Part shown: positions 16,775 through 25,343 of the stretch, in pieces
How positions within the stretch are numbered: position 1 is the first letter of the stretch
How the letters are laid out: the number at the start of each line of letters is the position of its first letter
Source: a virus
DNA length: 49,321 nt
IMG/VR virus record: IMGVR_UViG_3300049433_000029
Span: 1-49,321 of that record
Direction: 5' to 3' (one strand)
Position numbers and translations under genes: made by a program
Notes under the pieces: model-generated
The model's input: only the letters and a program-made list of their open reading frames with translations
Told to the model about the DNA's origin: nothing
Database searches by the model: none

Positions 16775-17241
16775 CAGCCACCGCCCGGGAATTTAAAGCC
16801 TGCTATGCCTTTGGCGACGCCTGCCGCCGCGCTGACACCGCCCGCCAGCAAGGCATGGTCCGCAGCGGAGCGGTAATACATCGCGTCCGCCGTGTCCTGC
16901 CGCGACTGCGCCAGAATGCTGTTGACCGTGATGCTCTTCTGATCCTCGCCGATCGCCGCCGCATTGTCGCGCACCGCCACGCCGGTCGGCGAGTTCGGAT
17001 CGGCACGCGCTGCGGCCCGCACCGCCTCGATATTGCCGAGCGTGGTGTTGAGGCTGCGGGTCATCTGCCCGCCGGTCTGCGCGGCTTTCAGTTCGCCGTA
17101 CTTCGCGGCGTTGTCGAGCTTGTCGGCCTGATAATTGTCGGCCGTGGAAACGCCTTCGGCCTGCAGCATGGTTGCGTAGGCCGACAGCCCGATCGAGGCC
17201 AGCGAACTTCCGCCCGCAGCAGTTGCGCCCGAGGCACCCAT
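16774..17241 (-). CDS. Small internal virion protein (T7 gp14-like position)
   Basis: 155 residues from ATG at 17241, after a CGGAG site; longer starts in this frame run into the upstream gene and give non-phage-like Arg-rich sequence. Gly/Ala-rich hydrophobic ends (residues 5-22 and 125-150) flank a helical centre (NTTLGNIEAVRAAARADPNSPTGVAVRDN). This is the build and place of small ejection proteins that insert in the outer membrane. It is coupled to the transglycosylase gene (TGATG). Confidence 0.7.
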   Translation of the reverse strand: MGASGATAAGGSSLASIGLSAYATMLQAEGVSTADNYQADKLDNAAKYGELKAAQTGGQMTRSLNTTLGNIEAVRAAARADPNSPTGVAVRDNAAAIGEDQKSITVNSILAQSRQDTADAMYYRSAADHALLAGGVSAAAGVAKGIAGFKFPGGG

Positions 17242-17254
17242 TATGCGGCTCCGT

Positions 17255-19564
17255 TCATAGGCTGACTTCCATGCCAAATTCGACGATGGTTTCCGGGCCC
17301 GGCGTATCCTTGATGAAGGCCACGCGCGGATCGAACGAATGACCAGACGGCCGCCACGATTCCACGGTCTCGCGCTGTTTCGGCGGCTTCGTTGCGTCAT
17401 CGTCCTGGTTCCACGCCGGCACGCGCTTGATGCTCATGGGCGTACCGAGCGGAGGTGATGTCGCAGTCTCCTTGCGACTGAACAGCTTCTGCAGCGTGAA
17501 GCCGGTCGAGTTCACGACATGGACCGCAAAATTCGAGATGCGCCGCTTCATCATGCGTTGATGCATGTCGACACCGGATTGCGCAGCCGGCGCGAACGGT
17601 TCGACTGTCATGGTCCACGGCTGCCCCGCAACCAGCGACGCAACGTTCAAATCCTCGCCGCCGTTGAACTGTGGAATGATGAAGCCGTTGACGTCGACCT
17701 GATACGTGCCCATCATGCGGGTGCCCTGATCCATCAGCGATACCGGATCGGCAGCCCACCACATCGGCCCCTTGCCGACAGGAGGAGCGAAGCTGAGCGG
17801 CGGGTTGTTGATGGGAAACCCAGCATCGAGATACAGCGTGTCGTCGAGGACTTCGCAAATCGCGTTGTTGAAATAGCTGGCCGTGAACAACACGTCAGCG
17901 GCGGAAGCCGAAATCCATGTCACCGCGCCAACGCCCGACCACGGCCCCCAGCCGACCGCCTGATCCGACTGCACGCCTTGCAGCGTGTATTTGCCGACCG
18001 CCATGCTGCCATCGGCGTTGAGCACATAGGCGTATCGCTCATTGAACGTGCCGTCGGCGGTCGGGACTGCGATGGCGATGATGTTCGAAAACAGATGGCT
18101 ATGAAAGTCGCTGAGATTCTTGGTGTTGAACGGGCGGTAGTAGGCGCCGGACGCAATGACCGCCATCACGCTGTTCTGCCCGGCATTCACGTACAAAATG
18201 ATTTCCTGCGACACACGCGGTTGCACCTGCGCACAGCCGTCGCTCGACAACGTCTGGAATCCGACGCTGCCCGGCTTGAGCGGATTGGAGGCGTCGATCT
18301 TGATGTAATAAAGCTTGCGATCGCAGAACACGAATTCCGAGGATTCCGGACCCGGGACCACGTAATAGACCCGCACTTTGTCCGGTGCGATCTCGAATAT
18401 GGCGTCGGCGGGATTCGGGCCGACATAAAGATCGGTCGGCGAGTTGATCGCGGACCACGCAATGCCGCCCGGCACTGATGGGAAATCGCAGAAGCCGACC
18501 CGGAACTGATCCGAGAACACCGACGCGGGATAGCCGCGATAGGCGTTCATGACCTCCTCGTCCCACAGCGTCACGCCGATGGTCGGGTTGTCGATGGCTC
18601 CGGCGGCGCCGACCACGATGCTGCCGGCCGGCCCGACAACCGTTTCGCCAGTGACGAACGATACCGTCTCGACTTGAGCAGAACCGCCCGGCGGAAGCGC
18701 GCCGCTGATGCTGACGCTGGTCGAACTTGTCGTGATCAGTTGGACGTCGATTGCGATGGCGCTGATCGCGGTGACGATTCCCTTGGAGCCGGATGTGCCG
18801 CCGATCACAACATCGCCAATAGAAAAACTTGCGCGCGGATCGGTCGCTACCGCTAAATCCTGGTGGCCCGGCAGGGACTCCTCGATCGTGACGACGGCAA
18901 GCTGACTGCTGGTCACGGCGGTGATCAGCATTTGCCGGCCGACGAACCGCATGCGGGTGCCGACGTGTCCGGCAACGAACAGGGCGGCCGACGCGAAAAG
19001 GTTGACGCCGGCACCGGTGCGCTGGGTCGGCAACAGCGTGATGCCCTGCGGGCTGATGCGATAGAACGGCGTCCGCTTCTGGTTCGCATTCATGAGTTCG
19101 GAAAAATCGGCGATGGTCCAACTCGCCGGCGTTACGCCATCCCAGGTCAGCACCTGCGGGATCATGCCGGGAAAGGTGACGTAGACTTTGAGGCCGAGTT
19201 GCGCGTACACGACATCCTTGCGCGTCGCATTCGTCCATGGCACGGCGGCGCCATTGCCCTGGACCGGGATGCTGATCAGGCCTTGACCGTCCGCGCTATA
19301 GATGCCGAGGAGGTGGTCGCCGAACACGAATTTGAACGTGTTGCCGGGCGACATCGTGACTTCTTCGGTGCGGGAGCCGTTCTGGAACGGCATGATGGCG
19401 CGGCGGCCCGGGCGGTTTTGTACCGCGCCGGAATTGAGGATGCGGGCATTCGACATCTGCCGCAGGCCCGTTTTGCGCGCCGGATGGTCGTCGGAGCGCT
19501 TAAGCGAAACGTCAATTTCGCCGGATGAGAAGTCGCGCTGCGATCCCTGAATTTGCCGAGGCAT
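17255..19564 (-). CDS. Tail tubular protein B-like (nozzle)
   Basis: 769 residues, predicted beta-propeller-rich. The N-terminal part has the family pattern seen in T7 gp12 relatives: FSSGEIDVSLKRSDD, then a run ending SGAVQNRPGRRAI, followed by repeated strands. Gene order (next to a tail tubular A-like gene and before the ejection genes) supports it. It would form the tail nozzle through which DNA and ejection proteins leave. Recognition is by pattern and context, not alignment. Confidence 0.75.
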   Translation of the reverse strand: MPRQIQGSQRDFSSGEIDVSLKRSDDHPARKTGLRQMSNARILNSGAVQNRPGRRAIMPFQNGSRTEEVTMSPGNTFKFVFGDHLLGIYSADGQGLISIPVQGNGAAVPWTNATRKDVVYAQLGLKVYVTFPGMIPQVLTWDGVTPASWTIADFSELMNANQKRTPFYRISPQGITLLPTQRTGAGVNLFASAALFVAGHVGTRMRFVGRQMLITAVTSSQLAVVTIEESLPGHQDLAVATDPRASFSIGDVVIGGTSGSKGIVTAISAIAIDVQLITTSSTSVSISGALPPGGSAQVETVSFVTGETVVGPAGSIVVGAAGAIDNPTIGVTLWDEEVMNAYRGYPASVFSDQFRVGFCDFPSVPGGIAWSAINSPTDLYVGPNPADAIFEIAPDKVRVYYVVPGPESSEFVFCDRKLYYIKIDASNPLKPGSVGFQTLSSDGCAQVQPRVSQEIILYVNAGQNSVMAVIASGAYYRPFNTKNLSDFHSHLFSNIIAIAVPTADGTFNERYAYVLNADGSMAVGKYTLQGVQSDQAVGWGPWSGVGAVTWISASAADVLFTASYFNNAICEVLDDTLYLDAGFPINNPPLSFAPPVGKGPMWWAADPVSLMDQGTRMMGTYQVDVNGFIIPQFNGGEDLNVASLVAGQPWTMTVEPFAPAAQSGVDMHQRMMKRRISNFAVHVVNSTGFTLQKLFSRKETATSPPLGTPMSIKRVPAWNQDDDATKPPKQRETVESWRPSGHSFDPRVAFIKDTPGPETIVEFGMEVSL

Positions 19565-19572
19565 CGGTCACC

Positions 19573-20256
19573 TCAATTCGGGGTGCCAGTGCCGGACCAG
19601 CCGGTCGGTATACGGGTCCACGGCCGGCGAACACGACGCGAAGCGGTCATGCGAGAGTTGAACATCGCCCGTTTCGGCTTCTGCATGTCGTGGCGGGACC
19701 GCGCCTCGCGCAGCATCTGCATCGCTGCGGACCAAAGCTTGTCGGCCTCCGCGGTGTCGGAGTGCAGGCCGCGATAAATGCCGGACATCACGAGCGCCTG
19801 CAGCGCCAATACCACGGTCGGGGTCGCAAAAGTCGGGTCGGAGTTGGTGGAGAAGATGCCCTTGATCGTCACCGGCAGCGGCGTGGCGGGTGGTGACGGA
19901 GGCGGTGGGCCGCCCTGCGAATTCACCACAAGCTGATCGGCCAGCAAGTCCCACACGCAGGGCCGGTCGTTGATCCGCACCAGGATGAGATGCACGAGAT
20001 CGGCCGGCAGCGGATACGCGGTGTCGAATTGGGTGTCGGCCGGTGCGGTCGGGGATGGCTGCAGGGTCCGAACATCGGTCAGCCACGACCACGAATGGTT
20101 TTCGCAACAATAGGCCAGTCCGCGTTCATAGGCGGGTGAGGCGGCCTTCCATTCCTCGGAGCCGTCATCGGCAACGGCAACAAGATCATCGCCGGTTTGA
20201 GACAGCGACGAGTTAATCAGTTCGAGCTTGCCGAGGGGCCATTCGAATGCTGCCAT
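19573..20256 (-). CDS. Tail tubular protein A-like (head-tail adaptor)
   Basis: 227 residues. The N-terminal 60 residues fit T7 gp11-type adaptors: LELINSSLSQTGDD, then an acidic stretch, ERGLAYCCENHSWSW. It bridges the portal and nozzle. The C-terminal 45 residues are very basic, possibly a separate DNA- or capsid-contacting tail. Late motif copy 4 ends 28 nt before the ATG, which lacks a ribosome site, and an intrinsic terminator lies just beyond the motif, so transcription seems to restart here. Confidence 0.75.
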   Translation of the reverse strand: MAAFEWPLGKLELINSSLSQTGDDLVAVADDGSEEWKAASPAYERGLAYCCENHSWSWLTDVRTLQPSPTAPADTQFDTAYPLPADLVHLILVRINDRPCVWDLLADQLVVNSQGGPPPPSPPATPLPVTIKGIFSTNSDPTFATPTVVLALQALVMSGIYRGLHSDTAEADKLWSAAMQMLREARSRHDMQKPKRAMFNSRMTASRRVRRPWTRIPTGWSGTGTPN

Positions 20257-20284
20257 GCTGCACGCTCTGCCGGAGAGGCGTCAT

Positions 20285-20296
20285 CCGCAACGCACC
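20285..20296 (-). promoter_or_regulatory. Late motif copy 4
   Basis: Exact GGTGCGTTGCGG, beginning 3 nt after the T-run of a terminator and ending 28 nt before an ATG with no ribosome site. This is the copy that most strongly suggests a promoter. Confidence 0.75.
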
Positions 20297-20299
20297 ACG

Positions 20300-20322
20300 A
20301 AAAAGGCGGCCCGTAGGCCGCC
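20300..20322 (-). terminator. Intrinsic terminator inside the late region
   Basis: Minus-strand transcript: GGCGGCC, loop TACG, GGCCGCC, then five T. A perfect 7-bp G/C stem with a stable tetraloop-size turn directly before a U-run. It ends the head-gene transcript after the 20353 gene. Confidence 0.85.
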
Positions 20323-20352
20323 CTTACGTCGCGTGGATCATCCTTGGGAGGA

Positions 20353-20952
20353 TTACTGAGCGGCGCCCGCGGGGATCGGGTCAGCGGCTACCGCGTTGGG
20401 GACTGCCGCCGTTTGAGGCGCGGGAGTGAGGCCGATGCGCCTGTCAGCTTCCGCCTGTTCTTCCGGCGTCAGCTTCAGGAATTCCTCGCGCTTTTCTTTC
20501 TTGGTCGGGCGGCGCGCAGCGGGATCGGGCTGTGGCGGCGGGGAGGCAACCAACGCCTCGTCGGCGGCGACCTGATCGGCGACGGCTTGCTCTTCGGCCT
20601 GCTTTTTGCGGAACGTTGCAAGACGTTCGTTCGCGTCAGCAACCGCCTTGGCATGCTCGTCGATCGCGGCCTGTTCCTCGGGGGTGGCCTGCAGCGGTTC
20701 GGCGCCCAGCCAAACGGGCGCGACGGGAGGCGGCAGGCCACGGGACTTGGCGATGTCGACATCGCGGTTGTATCGGTCGGACAGTTGCTTGCGCGCCGCG
20801 GCAGCGTCATCCGCGTTCCACGGCTGCATGCTCCATTCCAGCGGATGACGGCCGACCGCGCTTTGCGCATCGACTGCGTAGGGGAAGTCCTGCGGACCAT
20901 CGACGACGTGATAGGCGACCGCCGACATATTGGAATCGATCTGGACAGGCAT
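20353..20952 (-). CDS. Hypothetical head-region protein
   Basis: 199 residues, ATG at 20952 after GAGGA. N-terminal part (1-50) is soluble and mixed. The centre (50-150) is a charged helix rich in Ala, Glu and Lys, and the C-terminus is Pro/Ala-rich low-complexity. It is the last gene of the head cluster, directly before the terminator. An accessory virion protein is likely; no family is recognised. Confidence 0.65.
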   Translation of the reverse strand: MPVQIDSNMSAVAYHVVDGPQDFPYAVDAQSAVGRHPLEWSMQPWNADDAAAARKQLSDRYNRDVDIAKSRGLPPPVAPVWLGAEPLQATPEEQAAIDEHAKAVADANERLATFRKKQAEEQAVADQVAADEALVASPPPQPDPAARRPTKKEKREEFLKLTPEEQAEADRRIGLTPAPQTAAVPNAVAADPIPAGAAQ

Positions 20953-20967
20953 GGGTCAATCCTCGGG

Positions 20968-21495
20968 TTAAACGTCGATGCCGGCGCGGCTGATCCACGA
21001 CGTGACCGTCATCGACGGTGTGGTGCCACCAGCGATCAACCGGCATTTCAGATAGCGGTAGTAGATGCGGCAGGACAGGTTCGTGAACGGCTTCTGCTGC
21101 AGCATGCCGGCGAGACCGGTCGGTGGGACCGTCGGCGTGGCGCCGAGCAGGGTTGCGATCACGCGGTTGGCGGCGAGCGCTGCGAAATCGTAGAAAGCGA
21201 GCAGCTCGACATTTCCGTTACCGAACGCTGCGTCGTTCGATCCCAGCAAGGCGAGTTGATAGGTCTCGTCGGTAGTGGTGAAATCGAGCGCCGTGATGTC
21301 GATGCTCCAGATGCCGTCGGTGCGCCCGACGGCGGAAACCGGCTTGGCGCCGCCGAGATCGATGATGCCGGAATTGAGGTTGTTGAGGTATCCGGTCGCG
21401 GTCAGCGTCTGGGTGTCCGTGAACGCGAGCGATGCGTCGAACGGGCACGGAAATTCGCTGATCTGCGAGGGAATGGCGAGAGGGGTCAGGGCCAT
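20968..21495 (-). CDS. Bbp16-like capsid cement protein
   Basis: 175 residues, strong AAGGAGA site. The N-terminal FDASLAFTDTQTLTATGY followed by IIDLGG is the pattern of the Bordetella phage BPP-1 cement protein Bbp16 (F-S-D-A-Q-x-x-T-A, then x-D-L-G). That protein sits on the capsid and clamps hexamers. The neighbour upstream is a Bbp17-like capsid gene, the same order as in BPP-1. Recognised by motif and context. Confidence 0.75.
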   Translation of the reverse strand: MALTPLAIPSQISEFPCPFDASLAFTDTQTLTATGYLNNLNSGIIDLGGAKPVSAVGRTDGIWSIDITALDFTTTDETYQLALLGSNDAAFGNGNVELLAFYDFAALAANRVIATLLGATPTVPPTGLAGMLQQKPFTNLSCRIYYRYLKCRLIAGGTTPSMTVTSWISRAGIDV

Positions 21496-21507
21496 TGGGA
21501 ATTCTCC

Positions 21508-22482
21508 TTAGGCCACGATGGTGGCGTTGGTGACGGAATCGAGCCGGGCGAGCGCCTTGGGGTGTTCGCGGGCGAAGCCGAAATCCCACTTCACATGAGT
21601 GGAATCCTGCGGCTGACCGATGACCGGTCCCTCGGGAACAACCGTGATCGGGGTCTGCTCGATGCAGTAAAAGCCGCCGGGCCGGAACGAGACGCAATAG
21701 ACCGACGAGGTGACGGCAGAGCCGCCGCCCGACGCCACTTCGGTGAAGGGCAACAGGTCCGGTGAATCGTCCGGCTCGTAACCGAACAGAATCGGCAGGC
21801 CCTTGAACTTGATGATGCGGCGGCCGAAATCATCCTCCGCGTAAGCCACGGTCTGGTTGACCAGCGTATTGTTGCGCGCCGCGGTGTCCCATTGCGGCAT
21901 CAGGGCCCTGGGCATGATCCAGTGCGTCGGCTTGTTGACGCGCCAGTACAGCGCATCCATGTTGGCGAGCGACAGTGCTGCGCCGCCGGAGGCCGCCGAA
22001 TTGTGGATGTTGTTGCCGGTCGACGCCGTGGCGTCGAGGCAGCGAACCTGAATGCCGTTCGGAGTGCGGACGTTCGAGGAATGGTCCGACTTGATCAGCC
22101 CTTGCGAGAAGAATTGCCCGAGCGCGGTCGATACGAGTTGCTCTTGCTTGTACTTTCCTTCCGGCCCGAGGCGGTCGATCACGGCGCGGTCGACGAAGAT
22201 GTACTGGTCGAGGAAGAAGGTATCCTCCTCGCGCAGGTTGAAGGTGCCCTGCCCCTGACCGCCGGCCTCGTTGAGACCGCGCTGGGCCACCGTCGGCAGC
22301 GTCGCGATGTCCATATAGGCGCGCTTGCCGCGTTCGGCCGGGAGCACCGGGCACGCCATCATGACGTCCGACTCCCGGACCATATTCTCGACGAAGGTTC
22401 GAGTCGGATCGTTCTCCGGGATCGACTTGTAATACTGGATGAAGTCGGTCGGGGCGGTGATGGTGGTGGTGAGCGAAACCAT
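21508..22482 (-). CDS. Major capsid protein, BPP-1 Bbp17-like
   Basis: 324 residues, close to the length of BPP-1 Bbp17, ATG at 22482 after GGAGG. It contains ENMVRESDVMMACPVLPAER near the start and capsid-like blocks HWIMPRALMP and GLPILFGYEPDD. In BPP-1 this family has a circularly permuted HK97 fold. It follows the scaffold gene and precedes the cement gene, as expected for head assembly. Confidence 0.85.
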   Translation of the reverse strand: MVSLTTTITAPTDFIQYYKSIPENDPTRTFVENMVRESDVMMACPVLPAERGKRAYMDIATLPTVAQRGLNEAGGQGQGTFNLREEDTFFLDQYIFVDRAVIDRLGPEGKYKQEQLVSTALGQFFSQGLIKSDHSSNVRTPNGIQVRCLDATASTGNNIHNSAASGGAALSLANMDALYWRVNKPTHWIMPRALMPQWDTAARNNTLVNQTVAYAEDDFGRRIIKFKGLPILFGYEPDDSPDLLPFTEVASGGGSAVTSSVYCVSFRPGGFYCIEQTPITVVPEGPVIGQPQDSTHVKWDFGFAREHPKALARLDSVTNATIVA

Positions 22483-22497
22483 TTAGAAGTCCTCCGT

Positions 22498-23331
22498 CTA
22501 GGCCGATTTCCGGGCGCGCAACTGATCCTGCGCTTGGCGCTGTTGTGCGAAACTCATGTCCTTGAAACCCGGAATTTCCTTGTCGTCCGGCGCAACGCGG
22601 TGCTGCTGCGAGAATGCAGCCGAGCCCTGCGATGTCGTTTTGGTGATCAGGTATTCGATTGCTTCGACATGGCGAGCGGCAACCATCATCTCTGCAAGAG
22701 CAGCCGCGTGGCGCTTGTCGGACGTCCCGTCAATTCCGGTAAGCCATTGCGTCGCGTTGTCGACGCGGGCGGTGGCGGTGGCGCCCAGCTTGCCGATTTC
22801 AGCCTTTCGCGCATCCGCTATTCGCGCGTCGGCCCCAATTTTGTCGGCGGCATAGAGGGCGACCCACTGCGAGAATTCGTCCTGTGTACGACCTTGCGCG
22901 TGCGCCAGATCGCGGGCCTGTGCCAGCAGCGGGTCACTCTCGTCGAACGTGAACGGGGCAACACCATCCGGCATTTTAAAGTCGGCAGGTAGGCTGGCCT
23001 TGTAATCTTTTGGCGCATCCGGGAGCGTCGCCTTGCGAACATCTTCCGCGGCGACGCGAACCTTGAGACCGTCGCGCTCTTTCAGATCTTTGGCGAGCGC
23101 GACCGGATCGACCTTGAGCGCTTTCGCTTCCGGGTCCCAATAGGAATCGGGGATGCCTTCGGGGCGCTCAGTCGTCGCGGTCGTAGCCGGGGACGCGGGT
23201 GTCTGCGGTGATGCGGCGGCCACCGGGGTTGCGGGCGGGGCCGACGCGGCGGGGCTCGGGGCCGGGGACGACAATGGGCTGCTCACCGTCGCCGGTGTTG
23301 ATGCCGCTGGTGTTGCTACTTCGCCCGCCAC
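22498..23331 (-). CDS. Scaffolding-like head protein
   Basis: 277 residues from a GTG at 23331. A 55-residue Ala/Pro/Ser/Thr low-complexity N-terminus is followed by a helical, charged body (IPDSYWDPEAKALKVDPVAL, a pattern common in phage scaffold proteins) and a basic C-terminus. It should guide capsid assembly and leave before packaging. Its first 164 bp overlap the upstream gene in another frame. Late motif copy 5 lies 67 nt before the start, inside that gene. Confidence 0.75.
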   Translation of the reverse strand: MAGEVATPAASTPATVSSPLSSPAPSPAASAPPATPVAAASPQTPASPATTATTERPEGIPDSYWDPEAKALKVDPVALAKDLKERDGLKVRVAAEDVRKATLPDAPKDYKASLPADFKMPDGVAPFTFDESDPLLAQARDLAHAQGRTQDEFSQWVALYAADKIGADARIADARKAEIGKLGATATARVDNATQWLTGIDGTSDKRHAAALAEMMVAARHVEAIEYLITKTTSQGSAAFSQQHRVAPDDKEIPGFKDMSFAQQRQAQDQLRARKSA

Positions 23332-23542
23332 TTTCCAGAATTCCCTTTGCCATGAGGCCGATCAACTTCGCAGCCAACATCCTTTCTCCCTGATCGGACC
23401 GCAACGCACCGTCGGTGTCCGCAGCCAAAACCGTCATCAGCCGGCGTTGCAGAAACACGTAAACCGTTGCGCCGTCGGGCGTGCGAGCAAAACGGTCGAG
23501 CGCTTCGTGACATTCAGCGGTGGTCGGATGAACTTCGGTCAC
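23168..23542 (-). CDS. Hypothetical protein between portal and scaffold
   Basis: 124 residues. A GTG at 23542 overlaps the portal stop (GTGA), so it is likely coupled to portal translation. Residues 1-70 look like a real helical protein (ECHEALDRFARTPDGATVYVFLQ); the last 55, which overlap the scaffold gene, are low-complexity and may be set by the other frame. Late motif copy 5 is inside its coding sequence (residues about 45-48). Confidence 0.6.
   Translation of the reverse strand: MTEVHPTTAECHEALDRFARTPDGATVYVFLQRRLMTVLAADTDGALRSDQGERMLAAKLIGLMAKGILESGGRSSNTSGINTGDGEQPIVVPGPEPRRVGPARNPGGRRITADTRVPGYDRDD
23399..23410 (-). promoter_or_regulatory. Late motif copy 5
   Basis: Exact GGTGCGTTGCGG within the 23168-23542 gene, 67 nt before the scaffold GTG. 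Its exact conservation inside coding sequence argues for a DNA- or RNA-level role. Confidence 0.65.
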
Positions 23543-25149
23543 GCGGCAGGCCCCGGTGTTGCATCGCCGGGATCGCCGACATGGCGGGCGCCGGCGAGCT
23601 TGGCCATGTTGTCGACGGCTTGCTTAACCTGGTCGAGCGGCCGTAGCTTGATCAGCGTCACTTCGGTTTCGTCGAGCCACGCTTCCATGGTCTTGCGGCC
23701 ATCGACGTTGATCTTGAACTCCTCCGGGAACATGCCGCCCAGCGTGCCGGCGGTGCGGGATGCTTCCGCCACGGCCTGCAGCTTGGCTGCGGCCTGCGCC
23801 GGATTGCGGGGCAGCATCGCCACGGCACGGCCGTCGATGGTGAGGGGCTGGATCGTCTGCGACTTCTCCAGCAAATATTTGTAGCGCAGGAAAATCTGAC
23901 TGAGGTCGCGCCAGAACGAAAGCCCGGGCGTACCGATGCGGCGCTGCATGCGCGCTCGCTCGTCGAGCCATTGCGTTGCGGTCGGCGGCGTATCGCCGGT
24001 TTGCTCCGGTAGGTCGACATAGAACAGCTTCTGCAGCTTCTTCAGCTTGGCCTCGTAGGCATATGCCGCGCGGTCAGCCGGTGGGACATCGTAGATTTTC
24101 TTGATCGCGCCTTCCGAGCCCGGCCGGATCGGATAGCCGAATCCGGATTCGAAGCCCTGCTCGACCGCGGCAAAGCTGTCGTCCGGATAGGTCACCGGCG
24201 GGCGCAGCGCCAACTCGAAGTTTTCCTGCAGCATCAGTTCGGCTTCGTCGATCTGGCGCAGCGACGGCAGACCCTGGATCAGCGGCCCGAGCGCGAATGG
24301 TGAATCCGGCGTCGGGTTGAAACGTCCAATCCACAGCGGGCAGCAGCCTTCGCCCTTGATTTCGACGTGGTGCACGAGGTTGTTGCCGGTTTTCCCGACC
24401 ATGACGACGTGCTGCCAGACCTCGTCGCTCTTATCCGCCCATTTGCGCCAATAGCCCCAAACGACCTGGGTGCGCTCCTTGGCCTTCTCGCCGATTTCCT
24501 TTTTCAGGTCGCCGCTCATCTTGGCCCAGATTTCCTCGCCGAGAAGCTCGCGGACATGGACGTTGCGGGTTGATCGCGTGACGAAGCGATCATCGATATC
24601 GCCATAGGGGCCGAGATTGACTTCCAGTTCGCGCAGTGGGATTGCCGAAACAACGATTGGCCTCGCGGCATGCGAGCGGTCGATCCACAACCCAACCGTT
24701 CCGATCGCCAGATCAGGATAGAAGCCCTTTGCCACCTCGGGGTAGAGGTTCGATGCCCGCATGGCGTTGAAGATCGCCAGATCGTTTGCCTTGGCGGTAT
24801 TCTTGACCTTGTCCCAAACGCCGTCGGGCAGGTCCATGCCGCGGCCGCTCACGCACCACGGCTTGTCGGGCGACATGAATGCCTGAACCACTTCGGTGGT
24901 GAAGTCGCCGCAAAGAATGAATGCCTCGTCGGTGTTGAGTTCGGCTGCGTCTTGAATGCGCGAGTTAATAAGCGCAGTCGATTCCATCTGGCGGTTGCGG
25001 TGCGGAGAGGCGAAGAAATAGCACTCGCGGAAGTCCATTTCCCATGGGCCCTTGATCGCCTTGGCGGCGGCGCGACGGTCGCGGGCTTCGGTTTCGAGCG
25101 CGGCGTCAGCGCTGGGCGGTGGCGCTTTCGGGGGAGGCTTTGCCATCAC
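23539..25149 (-). CDS. Portal (head-tail connector) protein, T7 gp8-like
   Basis: 536 residues, GTG at 25149 (an ATG one codon in is equally possible). The sequence has the head-tail connector family look: Glu/Arg-rich start, TDEAFILCGDFTTEVVQAFM, IRPGSEGAIKKIYDVPPADR, PPTATQWLDERARMQRRIG. Twelve copies should form the ring at the packaging vertex. It overlaps the 65-residue gene upstream by four bases (GTGA) and feeds into the 23542 gene. Confidence 0.85.
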   Translation of the reverse strand: MMAKPPPKAPPPSADAALETEARDRRAAAKAIKGPWEMDFRECYFFASPHRNRQMESTALINSRIQDAAELNTDEAFILCGDFTTEVVQAFMSPDKPWCVSGRGMDLPDGVWDKVKNTAKANDLAIFNAMRASNLYPEVAKGFYPDLAIGTVGLWIDRSHAARPIVVSAIPLRELEVNLGPYGDIDDRFVTRSTRNVHVRELLGEEIWAKMSGDLKKEIGEKAKERTQVVWGYWRKWADKSDEVWQHVVMVGKTGNNLVHHVEIKGEGCCPLWIGRFNPTPDSPFALGPLIQGLPSLRQIDEAELMLQENFELALRPPVTYPDDSFAAVEQGFESGFGYPIRPGSEGAIKKIYDVPPADRAAYAYEAKLKKLQKLFYVDLPEQTGDTPPTATQWLDERARMQRRIGTPGLSFWRDLSQIFLRYKYLLEKSQTIQPLTIDGRAVAMLPRNPAQAAAKLQAVAEASRTAGTLGGMFPEEFKINVDGRKTMEAWLDETEVTLIKLRPLDQVKQAVDNMAKLAGARHVGDPGDATPGPAA

Positions 25150-25343
25150 ATCCCCGCGGCCGGCGGCGCCATCGACATGCCGGTGCTGGACAGCGCCAAC
25201 CGGGTGCCGTAGCGGGTCATCATGTCGGCGGTGTCAGCCCGCGCCTGCGATTGAAGGCCTTCGATCAAGGTTTTCTGCGCCTGCGCCTGTTCGGCCGCAA
25301 GGTTCGGATCGACAGCTATCTGGGGCGCACTGGATTGGCCCAT
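25146..25343 (-). CDS. Small hypothetical protein before the portal
   Basis: 65 residues from the ATG at 25343, with a helix rich in Ala and Gln (NLAAEQAQAQKTLIEGLQSQ) and a Met/Ala/Pro end. Its stop is coupled to the portal start. Its first 110 bp overlap the end of the 25234-25752 frame. Late motif copy 6 lies 52 nt before this start. A small head-completion protein is possible. Confidence 0.6.
   Translation of the reverse strand: MGQSSAPQIAVDPNLAAEQAQAQKTLIEGLQSQARADTADMMTRYGTRLALSSTGMSMAPPAAGM

Noticed and set aside
23972-23981. TGCGTTGCGG on the + strand in the portal gene
   Set aside because: Only 10 of the 12 motif bases, opposite orientation, and mid-gene. It is compatible with chance and not counted as a late motif copy.
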